From assembly GCA_916610825.1 (NCBI GenBank), contig OU744450.1, forward strand, positions 1,178,001 through 1,242,000: DNA of 64,000 bases, in the 5' to 3' direction. The translations under genes and the position numbers were made by a program. Of this stretch, positions 38,501 through 51,400 are shown one piece after another. The stretch comes from Haliclystus octoradiatus. Taxonomy: Eukaryota > Cnidaria > Staurozoa > Stauromedusae > Haliclystidae. The notes under the pieces were generated by a model that saw only the letters and a program-made list of their open reading frames with translations, did not search any database and was not told the origin of the DNA. Within the stretch, counting starts at the first letter, position 1, and every line of letters begins with the position of its first letter.

Positions 38501-38654
38501 TTTTAAACTCTTTTGCTGTAAGATAATAACAATGAATGTTTGCTGTTTCAGGGGAACTTATCGAATGGAAAAAGGAGATGGAACAATGTTTGATATTCGT
38601 ATTCCACCATTTTCATTGGAGAGTAAAGATAATGACGCTAGCCCAACAATATAA
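29542..38654 (+). CDS. POLDIP2: Polymerase delta-interacting protein 2 homologue
   Basis: POLDIP2 is known from vertebrates as a largely mitochondrial protein that also binds DNA polymerase delta/PCNA and PrimPol. Exons: 29542-29633, 30769-30829, 32376-32476, 33125-33336, 34312-34419, 35762-35898, 36523-36549, 37659-37864 and 38552-38654. All phases agree, giving 348 residues (human 368). The N-terminus (MILLGKVVQRCALRCINIGS) is basic and amphipathic, like a mitochondrial presequence. A YccV-like hemimethylated-DNA-binding fold spans about 45-180 (GQLFLHKVFGYRGVILFPW, TYYQALIDQRDCP, YAIPGLDYVSHEDILPYT). An ApaG/DUF525 fold spans about 200-335 (ENIRVTVIPFYMG-like NIRVTVIPFYMGS, LRERHWKIFSLSGTLETVRG). 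Exon 7 is a 27-nt microexon, KIQHTKSFW. Confidence 0.96.
30038..30240. mobile_element. hAT-like MITE, 'CCAGTCTGCAAAG' family (POLDIP2 intron 1)
   Basis: The ends 'cccagtctgcaaagaatggc' and 'gccatgctttgcagaccgg' are imperfect terminal repeats. The flanks share 'tctatgt', seven of the eight bases expected for hAT. Both ends continue into 'ctcgggggc' motifs. Related pieces lie at 4310, 4875 and 30351-30530. Confidence 0.65.
30935..31440 (-). mobile_element. LINE (non-LTR retrotransposon) remnant, minus strand (POLDIP2 intron 2)
   Basis: On the minus strand a frame reads LRLFRHTIEPVLLYASETWV and continues LSTSLLTQLDSAYDATL. This matches the conserved segment after the reverse-transcriptase core of many LINEs (consensus like 'SVLLYGSETWTLT...RLDxxYTR'). 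It is interrupted by stops and lacks the catalytic core, so it is a dead 5'-truncated copy. A second copy lies at 11540. Confidence 0.7.
31516..31900. mobile_element. hAT-like MITE, 385 bp (POLDIP2 intron 2)
   Basis: The ends TAGTCTGCGTTTACAGACCG and (inverted) ATAGCCTGCGTTACAGACCG start terminal repeats of about 40 bases. They are flanked by a perfect 8-bp duplication, GTAATAAG (31508-31515 and 31901-31908). Non-coding. Confidence 0.88.
34501..34682. mobile_element. MITE, 'CAAACCTGT' family (POLDIP2 intron 5)
   Basis: The ends 'tacaatgaaacctgtatata' and 'aacaggtttgactgta' are imperfect terminal repeats. The body repeats 'gaccactatagacaggtggcc' in both halves. The flanking TA suggests a TA target, as for Tc1/mariner-type MITEs (inference). 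Another full copy is at 52583. Pieces occur near 17300, 30870, 33460, 43371, 48051, 51120, 57700, 60449, 61610 and 62045. Confidence 0.7.
36042..36262. mobile_element. Fold-back MITE between TA runs (POLDIP2 intron 6)
   Basis: 'ggagtcaaagactacacattc' through 'tcagacaaataaactaa' (36058-36130) is mirrored as its complement from about 36175 to 36243. TA-rich repeats lie at both ends, with a short spacer of about 45 bases. Confidence 0.8.
37151..37172. repeat. TA dinucleotide microsatellite
   Basis: About ten 'at' units in POLDIP2 intron 7. Confidence 0.85.
37892..38159. mobile_element. Fold-back MITE, 268 bp (POLDIP2 intron 8)
   Basis: The ends 'tctgatgtatatcaa' and 'ttgatatacatcaga' are perfect complements. 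Further pairing continues inward ('gtcatgaaaatga' with 'tctattttcatgac'). It starts 27 bases after an exon. Confidence 0.75.
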
Positions 38655-39363
38655 TTAGAATGTTTAGCAGCACAATAATTAGAAATGGATTTTAATGCAA
38701 AGAATATTATGATGAAAGTTAGTAAATTAGAAATGACATTGGAAAAGTATCCACTTTACATAAATAATAATGTTTGTACGAAAGATATTTAGAGTTTTAT
38801 TTTAAAAATTTTATTCCAATTAATTGGGTGCTTCTTCACAAATAACTTGCAATATATTTGTAATCTGATTGTTTTTATTCGAGTGGATATTTCTTCTTGA
38901 CAGTCCTATCTTATCTTAGTTTTCTTGTGAAGTTATGATTTGTTGAGGTGTTAACTCTGCAATTTATGTTGATGGTATTTGCATGAAATTTGTTCCAGAT
39001 TATTCATTAATTGTTCATGAAAGATGGGATATTTTGTATGAGAGTTGTGAAGTTATGAGGTGTTTCTGAAATTTGCATGAATGTTTTGTGAAGTTCATGA
39101 ACTATTTAAAAACTGATGGCCACCAAACATTTTCCAAGGATTTTTGTTATCAAACAATAAAATTGGAATGGAAAAGTAACAGGAAATAGTTTGCACATTA
39201 TGTTTAATCCTACAATTAAGAGTTCTATAAATAAAATATTTGTTTGCATTATAATTTGTACAATGTTTATATCAAGACAGACAGAATGATAAAGCATATG
39301 ACTACATAAGCCGTCTAGGTTCAAATGCTTCTATTTATATATTTATTATTAGTCCATTTATAA
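38655..39363. other. Intergenic, convergent 3' ends of POLDIP2 and CDIPT
   Basis: 3' untranslated sequence of both genes and a decayed 'gttcatgaac' repeat near 39000-39110. No other gene was seen. Confidence 0.7.
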
Positions 39364-42300
39364 TTAGTCTTTCTTTCTATCAATTACGTCTTGCGCAGCA
39401 ACAATTTGAAATGCTCCAATTAATTGAATCACATTAATAAAATTCTTTACAGCACAAATTGGAAATGATAAAATAAACAATAATTTCCATAAACCAATCA
39501 AGCCAAGTATCAACGGCCCGTTTGTAAAATTCATCACATATAACATCGCAAAACAGACTTCATTGCCAGCACACATTAAGAACAACACAGTCTGAAATAC
39601 AAAAGTAGAGTCAGCGTTACGTCAATTTTAGGATTGAGATTTACATCATCTCAAACCATTTGCATCTAGTCTACTCTACAACATTTCTGTGGTAGTCTCA
39701 ACCTTCAGACATAAAAGTACAAATGTTGCAAACAGACTGAAAAAATAATCTTCATTTCCACATCTGGAACATCTTGCATGATGCCTTACATTAAGCAATC
39801 AGCGCATAGTTTCCTATAGGCTTAACATTCAAGATGTAGACATGTGTGACCCTTCAACTTACCCGTGATGTATAGTATAACTTCAGAAGAGGATGATCTG
39901 TTTCACTGATACTTTTGTGACTTGAACTTCCTTTCATCATTGAACTAAAATAAAAAAAATATATAAAACATCATCATTAAAGCATGTAACGCTCCATGCA
40001 GGGTCATATAGAGTAGGAATCCTGCAATCCTACATTCCAGAAGGCAAGAGCAAATTCAGAAGAAATTTGATCATTTTTTGATTTATTGGTCAAACCTCAA
40101 CATAATATTCAGAAAAAAATGTTGAAATGCCTCTAGGATTCCAGAAGGCTGAACCTTTTGTAAGACCCTGGCTCCAGGATTTATATCGAACGTGAATGTG
40201 CCTTGATACAATCTTGCAAAGCAAATCCCAAAGAAGCTTTACAAAGAAGAATGCATCAACAAGTTTCTTGCTAAAATAAATTGTTATAGAATTATAGCAG
40301 CTATTATTATATTCTAGAAAAGCATTCAACTATTTTGTTACCTGTACATTTGAGCCCAATGACTGGCCAGATCCAACGTAACCAGAAATTGGAAAACCAC
40401 CAAGAATGAAGGGTAGAATAAGCCAAGAGCCATAAGCAAACAAGTTGTAGCACACCTGGAAAACACATATACAAAATAAAAATTTAACATGTACGGTATG
40501 ATAATATCACAAAGACATTGCATCTAGAATATCTCATTGAATGATATTTAGCTTTCTCGCCAGAAATGGACGTTAGCTGCATGGCCTGAATCCTGAGGAA
40601 TCTTAAATTATTAATTTAGATTTACTAGGTTTAGGTTTATTAGTGACTCCTCTTCCTCCTGCAATCTTTTTCTTTTAGCACTGCACCTAATTACATTAAA
40701 TAAGTCTATGGAACTTCAACTGCAACTTCAACTTTTGAGCTACTTCAAAAAAGTCTTTTGGCAGGGAAGAAATGTGTGTCAGCGTAACCCCTGCGAAAGA
40801 CAGTTCTGGGTTCATGAACAGTTCATGAATAGTTCATGAACGTTGGATGGCCCACGATTTTATGTGAACTGTTCATGAACTGTCCGTGAAGGTTCACAGG
40901 GAGCCTCATCAGTTGATTTAATCAATCATGTTGTTATTCAATCAGGACGAGGACAGAGCATGTAATATGCATCGATACAGTCATCATCTAGATACTATTC
41001 GTTAGCAAGACTTCAGGCATGATGCCTGATGAGCTACAACACCAAAAAGGTCTCTGATTGTAGAGTCTGTTGGCAGGGACGAAACATGTCAAATATTTCA
41101 GCGTCATTAATTGATCTAATCATTTGTCTTGCTTTAATAATGAGTATCTATCTGATAACTCTTACCTGTCGGTCAACATGTCAAGCATAGCACCGTACTT
41201 TGTAGCTGAAATGAAAAATTAAACTATAGGAAAATAGAATAAATTCAGATGATAGATAATGTCAACTAGAAGTCTCCTTGACATGGCATTGGATCTGTAT
41301 CCCTGAAATATTTAGCCGGATTCAGGGTCCGAGTGAAAGTTTTACGTTTTGGAATCCTATATTTTTCTAAATTTTCTTTGAATTTTTCCCCACAACGTAG
41401 CAAAAGACGCAATAAGTATCCAGTGTGTAATAGAACATCAACTGGGAGAGACACTTCAGTTTTTACTACATAAAACCCATCCTTGAGATAGACATAAAAC
41501 CCATCCTTGAGATAGACATAAAACCCATCCTTGAGATAGACATAAAACCCATCCTTGAGATAGACATAAAACCCATCCTTGAGATAGACATAAAACCCAT
41601 CCTTGAGATAGACATAAAACCCATCCTTGAGATAGACATAAAACCCATCCTTGAGATAGACATAAAACCCATCCTTGAGATAGACATAAAACCCATCCTT
41701 GAGATAGACATAAAACCCATCCTTGAGATAGACATAAAACCCATCCTTGAGATAGACATAAAACCCATCCTTGAGATAGACATTAAACCCATCCTTGAGA
41801 TAGACATAAAACCCATCCTAGAGATAGACATAAAACCCATCCTTGAGATAGACATAAAACCCATCCTTGAGATAGACATAAAACCCATCCTTGAGATAGA
41901 CATAAAACCCATCCTAGAGATAGACATAAAACCCATCCTTGAGATAGACATAAAACCCATCCTTGAGATAGACATAAAACCCATCCTTGAGATAGACATT
42001 AAACCCATCCTTGAGATAGACATAAAACCCATCCTTGAGATAGACATAAAACCCATCCTTGAGATAGACATAAAACCCATCCTTGAGATAGACATAAAAC
42101 CCATCCTTGAGATAGACATATAACCCATCCTTGAGATAGACATAAAACCCATCCTTGAGATAGACATAAAACCCATCCTTGAGATAGACATATAACCCAT
42201 CCTTGAGATAGACATAAAACCCATCCTTGAGATAGACATAAAACCCATCCTTGAGATAGACATAAAACCCATCCTTGAGATAGACATAAAACCCATCCTT

Positions 42301-45300
42301 GAGATAGACATAAAACCCATCCTTGAGATAGACATAAAACCCATCCTTGAGATAGACATAAAACCCATCCTTGAGATAGACATAAAACCCATCCTTGAGA
42401 TAGACATAAAACCCATCCTTGAGATAGACATAAAACCCATCCTTGAGATAGACATAAAACCCATCCTTGAGATAGACATAAAACCCATCCTTGAGATAGA
42501 CATAAAACCCATCCTTGAGATAGACATAAAACCCATCCTTGAGATAGACATAAAACCCATCCTTGAGATAGACATAAAACCCATCCTTGAGATAGACATA
42601 AAACCCATCCTTGAGATAGACATAAAACCCATCCTTGAGATAGACATAAAACCCATCCTTGAGATAGACATAAAACCCATCCTTGAGATAGACATAAAAC
42701 CCATCCTTGAGATAGACATAAATACGGAATTACCAAGTTAAAAAGTAATGAACCGAGAACCAACATTATCCTACCAAATTTGTTTTTACAAAATTAAGAA
42801 CTTCTGAGTTTTGATCAATTTAGCTTAGATTTCTGGAATCCTGTCTCTTCTTGTACATTGGCCGGATATTAAAAACAGGATTCCAAGTTAATTCCTAGTC
42901 ACATAAAATAGTGAGACTGTGTAATAACAATGATAGTGTTTATCAAGATCAGACACCATCTAATACTAAATGATGGGCATAAAGACTATTTGAAGAATTA
43001 TGAGGTAGTTAATAGGAGGGAACCATTGGACGAATATTTATTTTGGATAGATTTTGGATCCTATTTTCAATCCTTTTTTAGACACAAACCTCCACTTTGG
43101 ATCTGGATCCCAGAAATGAATAATCTGAACCCCTCTGTCAAACAGAGGATATTTGAAGCTTATTTACGTTGTTTGAGAGACTGTAATTTCTGCTAGCATA
43201 TCATCCAACTGGTTTGCAAATGTTCTTTTGCTAAAATAGCCTTTCGACATTTGAAATGTTGATTGTATGGTGATTCTCATCGATTCAATAACTGCTGGTA
43301 ACTGTTACCGTAGCGATTATCTCTATATAGCTGTTAGTTCAGTAATATGCAAAAAGCAATATTATATTGAATCAACCCTGTATGTATAGGCCACCTGTCT
43401 ATAGTGGTCATTCAACCTAGATTAGTAGATGGCTGTTATAAGTGTTACTAGTAAAGTGTACCCGCTCCGCTGGGTGAAATTTAAATATAAAAAAATACAG
43501 AACATTAATTGCTAGAAGTTGAAAAATAATGCACTTGTACTTCGAATTGTGATTGATATAGTAGATTGACAATTGATTTGCATGTTAACATGAACCATGA
43601 AATTATCAGTGTTTGACCAAAAACTGATGTATTTATATATTATATATAGAGATTATATTATTCTTCGTAAGATAAAAAAATTAAGAATATAACATAGATA
43701 ACCTAAAAGTACTTTTTCCCAAAATTTCCATCTAAAAATGGCTTTAAAAGGCTAAAAGTGTCCCATAAGCTTAGATTTAACAACACCAAGGATCGTGAAC
43801 CACACATGTCAAATTTTTATTTGTCTGATTCAAAAAAGTTTGACTAAGATTTGAATTTCTTTTCCGAGGCATCACTCAGGCCATGGCCATGCAGTCATTT
43901 ATAGGCCACTTTTAAACAAATTGAATATGACTACGCTCATTATACTAATACCGCTGACGCTCATATATAAAATCTGATGAATTGCTGAAATATTTGAAAT
44001 ATCCTTAAAATATTTATGTTGGTTTATGAATAACCATATAATTGCTGTTTTTCTCTGAATTGCATAAATAGCTGAATAACATAATCAATAATTTAGTTAA
44101 ATCAAATCGTTCTTCAAATATCTATTGTGTAAAATGACTCATTTTTATCTTACTGTATAGGGGCCCCTATATACCTTGGCAATAACGCAAACACGCACTT
44201 CATTTTCACAACTTCACGCATAACGCAGTAAAAATTCAACTCTCGTGTATTCAGCCAATAACCCTTGATGACGATTTAATTTAGACCATTCGGATTTGAA
44301 ATATTTTCGAGCTTCAGTGGCGAAATTATTATAGCTGAAAGAAATGTGTTTTACAGAATTTGAAAAGTGTAAATCGCAAGCATGCAATATAGGTTATTGT
44401 CCATGCAAATGGGGTCCAGGGGTGCACCTCCGGGAAATATTTTCAAAATGTGATGTCACAATCTGTGAAAACCCCTATGCTATAACTCAAAAGTCCTCAA
44501 AAGCTTTTTAAATAGGTTTATATTTAGTATAACGCAGAAACTTTCATTCACGTAATAAGGCGTATAAAAATTGCCTTTTCACGAATTCACGCTCAAAATA
44601 TAGGCCAATACCGCGTCACGTATAAATATGGGGGGGGGGGGCTGTATAGTATTAGCGGATAAAGTACATACCGCATTGCACACGCATTTTTTATCATCAT
44701 CATTTATTCTGGGCATTCTCATTGTTGAAAATTTTATACAGTAAATAAATATTTGAGAATTGATTGACAAAGTCAATTTCTTACATTAAGAATGCTTGAA
44801 GGAAAGTTAATAAATACAGCTAATATTTAATATCTCCAGTAAAATGTATAACAGCCTATTATATAATTGCAGACATCTGTTTTAGGGGTGAGACGATGAT
44901 GAAAATTACCGATGTTCGATGCCGATTAGTTTGCCGCCGATCAGTCATAACAATCAGTCGATTAATCGGATTTTGCCGATTGTTTCCCATCCAATCAAAT
45001 GAAAGCAAAAGATCAGGAGGCTACACATAGTCGCAGATCATGAGTATATTATGTAGGTGTCAAGTTGCATGGCGAATGATTCGATTCAAACGTTGATTTT
45101 AAAGAGGTTTTGAATTACAAAATGATGTAAACAAACCAGAGCGACGAACGTTCTGAATTACAAAACGAAGTAAACAAAACAGAGCGACTGCACTGGGCGA
45201 TATCAACTTTGAATTAAGATATCAAAACATCGAATTAATAAATTTTCGAATAAAAACATCATTTTGAATTTCATTCTCTATTACATTGTATTTAGTATAA

Positions 45301-47621
45301 TCTACTAAAAATACAATCATAAACAAATCATTGGATTCAATCCTAAATGAATGATGAAAGATAAATGCATGAGTGGAAATAGCCCAATTGATAAATAACA
45401 ATAGAACTGAATGTCAGTCGGGTGTGAAATACGAAGCGAGACGAACATGAGAATGTAATTCGTTCTTTCTGTGGAGCCGCAAGAGAAGTCCTACGAAAAA
45501 ATACGCTTCGGACCGTGTCAATTGAAGGAATATAACGATACGGACACGAAACATGGCCTATGTTGTGACAAATAATTATATGATACACCACGAAAAGTTT
45601 GGTTTTGATACGTTTACCAGGAGAAGCGTGAATCTCGAATACTGTTAATACAGACAGACATACATATATGACATACATCGACGTTTATATAGTAGACATG
45701 GATTGTATAGACGCCTCCACGCACGCCTGAACACTCTGACGCGTGCGACTAATCGCACACCAAGAAAAGAAAAAAAAAAATTTTTGATTCTGATTTTTTC
45801 GCAATTAAGTTCAGTGATGATTCTGATGACATATTTTAATCTCATTTCAATTTCCTGTTTTTTTTTTTTGTTATCATTTATTATTCAATGAACTTCAATC
45901 TACTATTATAATGTTTCTAATTGAACTTGTTGTACAATTATTTGAATGGAGAGACATGCTCCACTCCATCGGATTAGGATTTACCAGCAAATGTTGATAT
46001 TAAAAAGAATAAATTTGTGTTACCATGACAATTGATAATATGACGCATGTTGTCATGACAACAATTATCTGATGGTGTGTGATGGCACGCCTTGGTCATT
46101 TTAGGCGTGCGTTTTATAGCACCCGTGTCATCTCTATAATACAAACCATGTAGTAGATATACAGGTTTCAACTGTATGTGAAATGGACTCCACACAACGA
46201 GAAGGCCTACCAGTGATCACCAGTAACAAAGGCTAATGTTTATCAGGCAGCAAAATTACCAGAGTTACAAATTGCCTACTAAAACAGTCTCACATGCATG
46301 AAAAAATTTGAATGAGCTTACATATTACCTTATAGATATTTAAAAATAATTTTGTTACCTTGTTTATAATATCTTGCGGCATGACCGTCAAACGCATCTA
46401 ATAAGCCACTGACCAAATAAAACGTTACTGCCAAACCAGGACGTGTTGTCATAAAGTAAAACGAAATGAACGCAAAAACAATCCTGGCATAGCCTTTGAA
46501 AAATTAAAAATTACATTAAATCATTTTCAATTAATATTGCAGATCATGTAGTCATTGTAGGTCTATCCCCTGTGAAAACAGTTTATTAACACTAAATTAT
46601 GACCTCAATTTTAACATGAACAGTTCATGAACGTTAAATTATGGCCCCAATTTTAACATGAACAGTTCATGAACGTTAAATTATGGCCCCAATTTTAACA
46701 TGAACAGTTCATGAACGTTAAATTATGGCCCCAATTTTAACATGAACTGTTCATGAAAAGTTCATGAACAGTTTATGAAAATTTGGGCCTGGCTGTGATA
46801 TTAACCGAATTAAAATAGTTGAGTTTGATAGCGACCAGTTTTCAAAAATTAGTGACATTAAACCTTTTGTGATATTTAAGGTTAGCAATATGATATTAAC
46901 GGGGCTCTACAGCATAAACATTTTACTTGAGGGGGGAGATGACGGGCAGCTGCTACAAGCTTTTAGCTGAAACAGGCTTAGCGGTTTTCAAGAATATCCT
47001 GGCTTTAAGTTTCACGCATAAGATTCTCTAGTGTGTAGTACCTGCCAACTAGTTATTCCCTTTCAAACATTATGCCTTGCATTATCTTGTGCAATCACAA
47101 TATCCATGAAGGATTCTAACTAACTGGAATCCTCTGCCAATGAGTGCAAAATGTTGCCAATTGGCATAGTTAGCCTACCATGTGTGAATTATCATAATAA
47201 ATTGATTGAGAATCGTCAAATGTATTTTATAATTCAGATATGTGGGAAATTAGCATCAAAAACAATTAAATATTGACCAATAAATCCAAGGTGTTATCCC
47301 GCAAATAAATGTTCGACCCCAGTATCAAAATTTCAGACAGCCTGCAAACAGACTTTGAAAGGTTTGTTTATGAACGCAGCTGACTATCAAAACCACAACT
47401 AATTATTTTGCAATTTGAATGTAAACAGTAAAACATCTGCCTGTCCTAAATTTAAAATAACAATAAAACCAACTTCTTCGTCTTGGGAGGAAAACAAAAA
47501 AACAAATCTAGATTAGCTTACTACTATAGTAGCTGAAATCATATCTGTCGACACAATAGGCTACACTACGTTATATCATACCTATAATGTTCGGTATGAA
47601 TAGATATACGTTCTCCGCCAT
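39364..47621 (-). CDS. CDIPT: CDP-diacylglycerol-inositol 3-phosphatidyltransferase
   Basis: CDIPT makes phosphatidylinositol from CDP-diacylglycerol and inositol in the ER membrane. Exons: 47582-47621, 46359-46493, 41166-41205, 40342-40455, 39863-39944 and 39364-39591. Phases agree, giving 212 residues (human 213). The N-terminus MAENVYLFIPNIIGYARIVF matches the family. The CDP-alcohol phosphotransferase motif is complete: DAFDGHAAR (about 46-54) then GAMLDMLTD (62-70), supplying all four Asp and the Gly of DGxxARx8GxxxDxxxD. LDLASHWAQMY and CAGNEVCFAMLY follow. Several hydrophobic spans are visible. The 5.15-kb intron 41206-46358 holds the 24-bp minisatellite. CDIPT lies on the same strand as, and downstream of, the CUSTOS-like gene. 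Confidence 0.97.
39999..40170. mobile_element. hAT-like MITE, CAGGGTCC family (CDIPT intron 4)
   Basis: The ends CAGGGTCATATAGAG and TTTTGTAAGACCCTG are flanked by gctccatg and gctccagg (7/8). It is non-coding and lies between the exons at 39863 and 40342. Confidence 0.75.
41469..42720. repeat. 24-bp minisatellite, about 52 copies (CDIPT intron 2)
   Basis: The unit is cataaaacccatccttgaga plus taga. It runs without indels for about 1,250 bases. Rare variants (cattaaa, ccTAgag, catataa) occur only between about 41780 and 42200, and the outer units are identical. Because 24 is a multiple of 3 and the unit lacks stops in two minus-strand frames, it reads as repeats of MSISRMGF and of CLSQGWVL. 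These sit wholly within an intron and are not taken as genes. Confidence 0.95.
42721..46358. other. Remainder of CDIPT intron 2
   Basis: About 3.6 kb of intron. It contains pieces of the 'CAAACCTGT' MITE (43371-43450, 46140), a run of G at 44631-44641, a truncated hAT-like element (44884-45285) and A/T runs near 45770 and 45860. No coding sequence with homology was recognised. Confidence 0.6.
44884..45285 (-). mobile_element. Truncated copy of the TAGGGATGAGACGAT element
   Basis: It begins 'taggggtgagacgatgatga' and carries the same 'gttcgatgccgattag' and 'ttttgccgattgtttcc' phrases as the right end of the element at 15173, in inverted orientation. The opposite terminus is missing. Confidence 0.8.
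46565..46790. repeat. 42-bp tandem repeat of the 'GTTCATGAAC' sequence (CDIPT intron 1)
   Basis: Three to four near-identical units of 'tgaacagttcatgaacgtta' plus 'aattatggccccaattttaaca'. Expansion of one MITE end within the intron. Confidence 0.85.
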
Positions 47622-48437
47622 TCCAAGCTCTTTTTATATCGCTTTTAAAACACACAAAGATCTTTGAAATTGAAGGCTGTAGTTCTGGATTACACACGAA
47701 AGCGGGAAGAAGTATTTTTTTAAGTTGTGAAAGAAAATAATAAGTGAGGCTACACACGAATGAAAGAGAGGCAATAAAGGGGATTTGTCTTTTAATTTTC
47801 GGATCTTTTAATTAATCGGATTCACAAATAGCCCCAAATACACAATTCAGAGTATAAACATGAGATCTGCTTTTTGCATAAATACTGATAATATGTGTTA
47901 TGTCAAGCAATATGTATATTCACATTTCACATTCATGACACAATTTACAATGCAGTCAATAAAGATATTATAGTGTTGCAGGAAAGCTGTTACTTGACAA
48001 AGAGTAATGTGGATAAATAAAAACAAGACTCAAATAATATATAATACAGTACAGTCAAACCTGTTGTAACGGTCACCTCTATAAAGCGGCCACCTGTCTA
48101 TAGTGGTCACTCTTGCAATGTCTAAGATAATATTTTCTGCTTCTTATAAGTTCTTTAAAGGTCCCAGGAGCGTTCAATTTTGTCCCATTCAGGAAGGCCG
48201 AAAATGTACAATCACGAAATGTCAACTGTTTGCCGGGAAGTTGTGTGTATGAATACAAACAAAAGTCCAATAATACATAATATATTGATTTATACAATAT
48301 TTACAAAACTCAGTCGAAAAGCCATAGTTAATAGCTGATCAGATATTGCGTCAGTCATATCATGTCCTTTGCAGGCTGTTAAAACTTCAGTCATTATAAT
48401 AATAGATAATATCTGTAACTATAATTTACGATTAATT
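47622..48437. other. Intergenic between CUSTOS-like 3' end and CDIPT 5' end
   Basis: Presumed CDIPT promoter on the minus strand, plus a 'CAAACCTGT' MITE piece at 48051-48130. Nothing else was recognised. Confidence 0.6.
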
Positions 48438-51400
48438 TTATCCTTCAATTTTCTTTTTCTTATGCTTCTTTTTCTTAGATTTCATCTGTGTCGTTTGCTC
48501 TGAGCTGTCATCTTCGAGTCCTACAATTGATTAGAATTCAAAATAAAGATAGTTTTTGTTTTTTCAAATCTAAGTTTGATCTGATCTGATACTATATATA
48601 TATTTGTTAAATTGAAGCAAAGGCAGGCAAATACAGAAAATCTAGGTTATGCATTGACTTCATTTATGTACAAGCTAACTAAATTTTAAGAATTTAGATA
48701 ATAATAATATGTTTAAATAATAACTTTATTTATTTTTAATAGCGCTATTTAAAAAAAAAAAAATTCTCAATAGCGCATTATGTTTTAGATAAGTCTATAC
48801 TGTCGTCCGCCATTTTTCACCTTCAACGAAAAATGAACTAATCCAACCAAGTGAGGCCTTCACATGTTGTGACGTCACGCTAATAAATTTATTGTCGCCA
48901 CAAAATCAGCAAAAACATTATTTTTTGGGTTATTTTTGTTCATGTTTTTAGTGCAAAATGCCATTGAAATTTATATCACTGGAATTAGCGTAAAAAGTTC
49001 TACAGGGTCGGCTAATAAATGTTGGTTGCAAAATTCCATTTCATAGGCCCTTTAAAACTGTGCACATGACATGAAACAACTTTAAACACAGATTGGGGTA
49101 GCTGAAGCTAAATGATGAAGAATGGTGACAATGCTTTCTAAGTTTGAACGCGTATAAGCGCAGATATGTAATGTTGAATCTACCATATTTTCGATCACTT
49201 ATTGTTTTCTAACCTCGGAACAACAGTCGAATGACAAGAAGGCTTACTATAGGAAGTTCTTCCATTTATGAGATTTTTCCATCAATTAATTTTGCTCTAG
49301 GCCAGTGAACAACACACAGCGACTTATACTACAAAAGCATATGGAAACTTATATTTGATAATACAGTAGCCTAGGCCTAGTCAGAGAATCAGTCAGTTAT
49401 ATAGACCTATACTACATTGAGCCCTATATTCAATCCGTAAGAACTTTTTACAATTAATCTTATCTTTATAGTTAACAAATGTTCAAAATATAATGTACTT
49501 TGTGTGATCACAGAGAAAGAAAATTACAACTATGAAAGGTAAATGTTACCTTTAACAGAAATTACGTCCTGCAAGGCAGCAGATTGGGACAGAATTACTC
49601 CGCCAGATATTGCAGCTTCGGCAAATCTTGCCTCGTCATCACTACTAGAACTGAAAACAAAAGTAAAGCACACATTAAATAAATAAATTAATAAACCAGG
49701 CTAAACTAACAACATTTGAGCGATGAGAACATAAATTATCAAATCCATCAAATATGTGACTTCCGATTTCAGGCAAAATAAATATCATTTTAAGAAAAAT
49801 ATGAAAAAACAAACAATTGCAACTTGCAAGATTGATAATTTTACAGGTAATATGAATTAATAAAAATGTTTAATTGAGACTTGTATGTTAAATAACACTT
49901 TTATAGCATTTAAAACCAAAAAGAATGCCTAACGTCGGTTGCACCTCAACAAATCAACTGTAATCGCTTGTATTTGTTATACATTTTCTGATCACGGCTC
50001 ATGAAAATACCCTTTCCCCCTCATTAATTGTATGGCTTTCCTTTTCAATATCAAATTTCACCGGTTGTCAAATTCCAAGAACACATCAACTATATAGTTG
50101 AAACATTCATCATTGTTGATGCTACCTATGTTATTTAAAGTAACCAAGCAACAGGGGTGACTCATTGTTATATATTATCCATGCGAAAAGGTTGATTGAA
50201 TTCATGAATTGATCATGAACAACTCATAAAAACTGGGCCATTTAACATCTATGAACTGCCTTCACAGGAGTAATGTCAATTTATTAAGTTACATTAACAC
50301 ATTTGATCATTAATTAGGCCTACTAGTATAATGCCAAGGTAAATATAATATCCAGTTAGCCAATATAAGTCAATGCAGCCAATTTACATGAATTTATTGA
50401 CTTTTCTAGGGGTTTCTAGATTAAAACTCTAGAGTATCTCATATAATTACGCCATTTGAATGGCCTGACCTTTCACTTTAAAGAGGATTTTCAGATAGAA
50501 TATCACAAGTTAAAAACTCGTGACATCCAGTTCTTGTGGAATTATAACTAACATTTTGCACATATAATACAAATATCTATAACCAATTTGGTAAATGCTA
50601 GCAGACAGAGTGCGGTTCTGGGACATTGGCCAATAGAGCGGACAGATACAGAGCATACTATAAATTATGATGGATCATGTAGGCCTACAACAGTACAATT
50701 TCAGTAGCAAACAGACAGTAAAAATCACATTTGCGAACCAATATCTTTTAAATAAAACAGAACACTGTCTTGCTAGGATCAGCCTGCAAGTTTTTAAAAT
50801 ATACTCACTTCCTCAATGAAAAATCAATCTGTGTGCAGTCTATGGTTTGATTGTTTGTTGACATACCGATATGAGGATTTATCAAAGCATAAAACTGAGA
50901 CACAAAATCTTGAATCGATTTTGATAAACTCACAAAAAGAATAAATAAACGTAGCCTACCTGTCGCCTGTGTATAGGCGCCGTTTACGAATTTGAGGTTT
51001 TTCAACCGGTGTTTCGGATAAGCATGATGCTGATGAAGAAAGGAAAAGCTTTACACCATTGTCTGTAAAACAAATGAATATTAAATTGAACTTATTTTTT
51101 GAAACACTGAAATCAAGTAGCCTACAGTGAAACCTGCATATAGCAACCAGCTCCTAAATGCGTTGCTTGTTCCGTAAGTATCATTGCCTGAATTTATTTC
51201 ACTTAGAAATTAGACTTATTATAATAAATTTCTTTTTAAATTAGATGTAGCCTAGGCCTAGCCTACAATAAGATTGGTTTATCAGACTGCCAAGAATGGT
51301 TTATCAATTATCACGGTAGTAAAGTTATTTAGAAAGTATAAAGTAAAGTAATGTGGACGGTGTCGCCCTACCGAAGGCACCCGTACCATTCCTCTATTTC

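Noticed and set aside
41466-42766. Long minus-strand frames of 417 and 255 codons
   Set aside because: They are read-through of the 24-bp minisatellite, wholly inside a CDIPT intron, with no non-repetitive coding sequence.
42930-43196. 88-codon plus-strand frame in CDIPT intron
   Set aside because: No similarity to a known family and lies antisense within an intron; probably chance.
45343-45678. 111-codon minus-strand frame
   Set aside because: Low-complexity, no recognised domain, adjacent to a truncated transposon.
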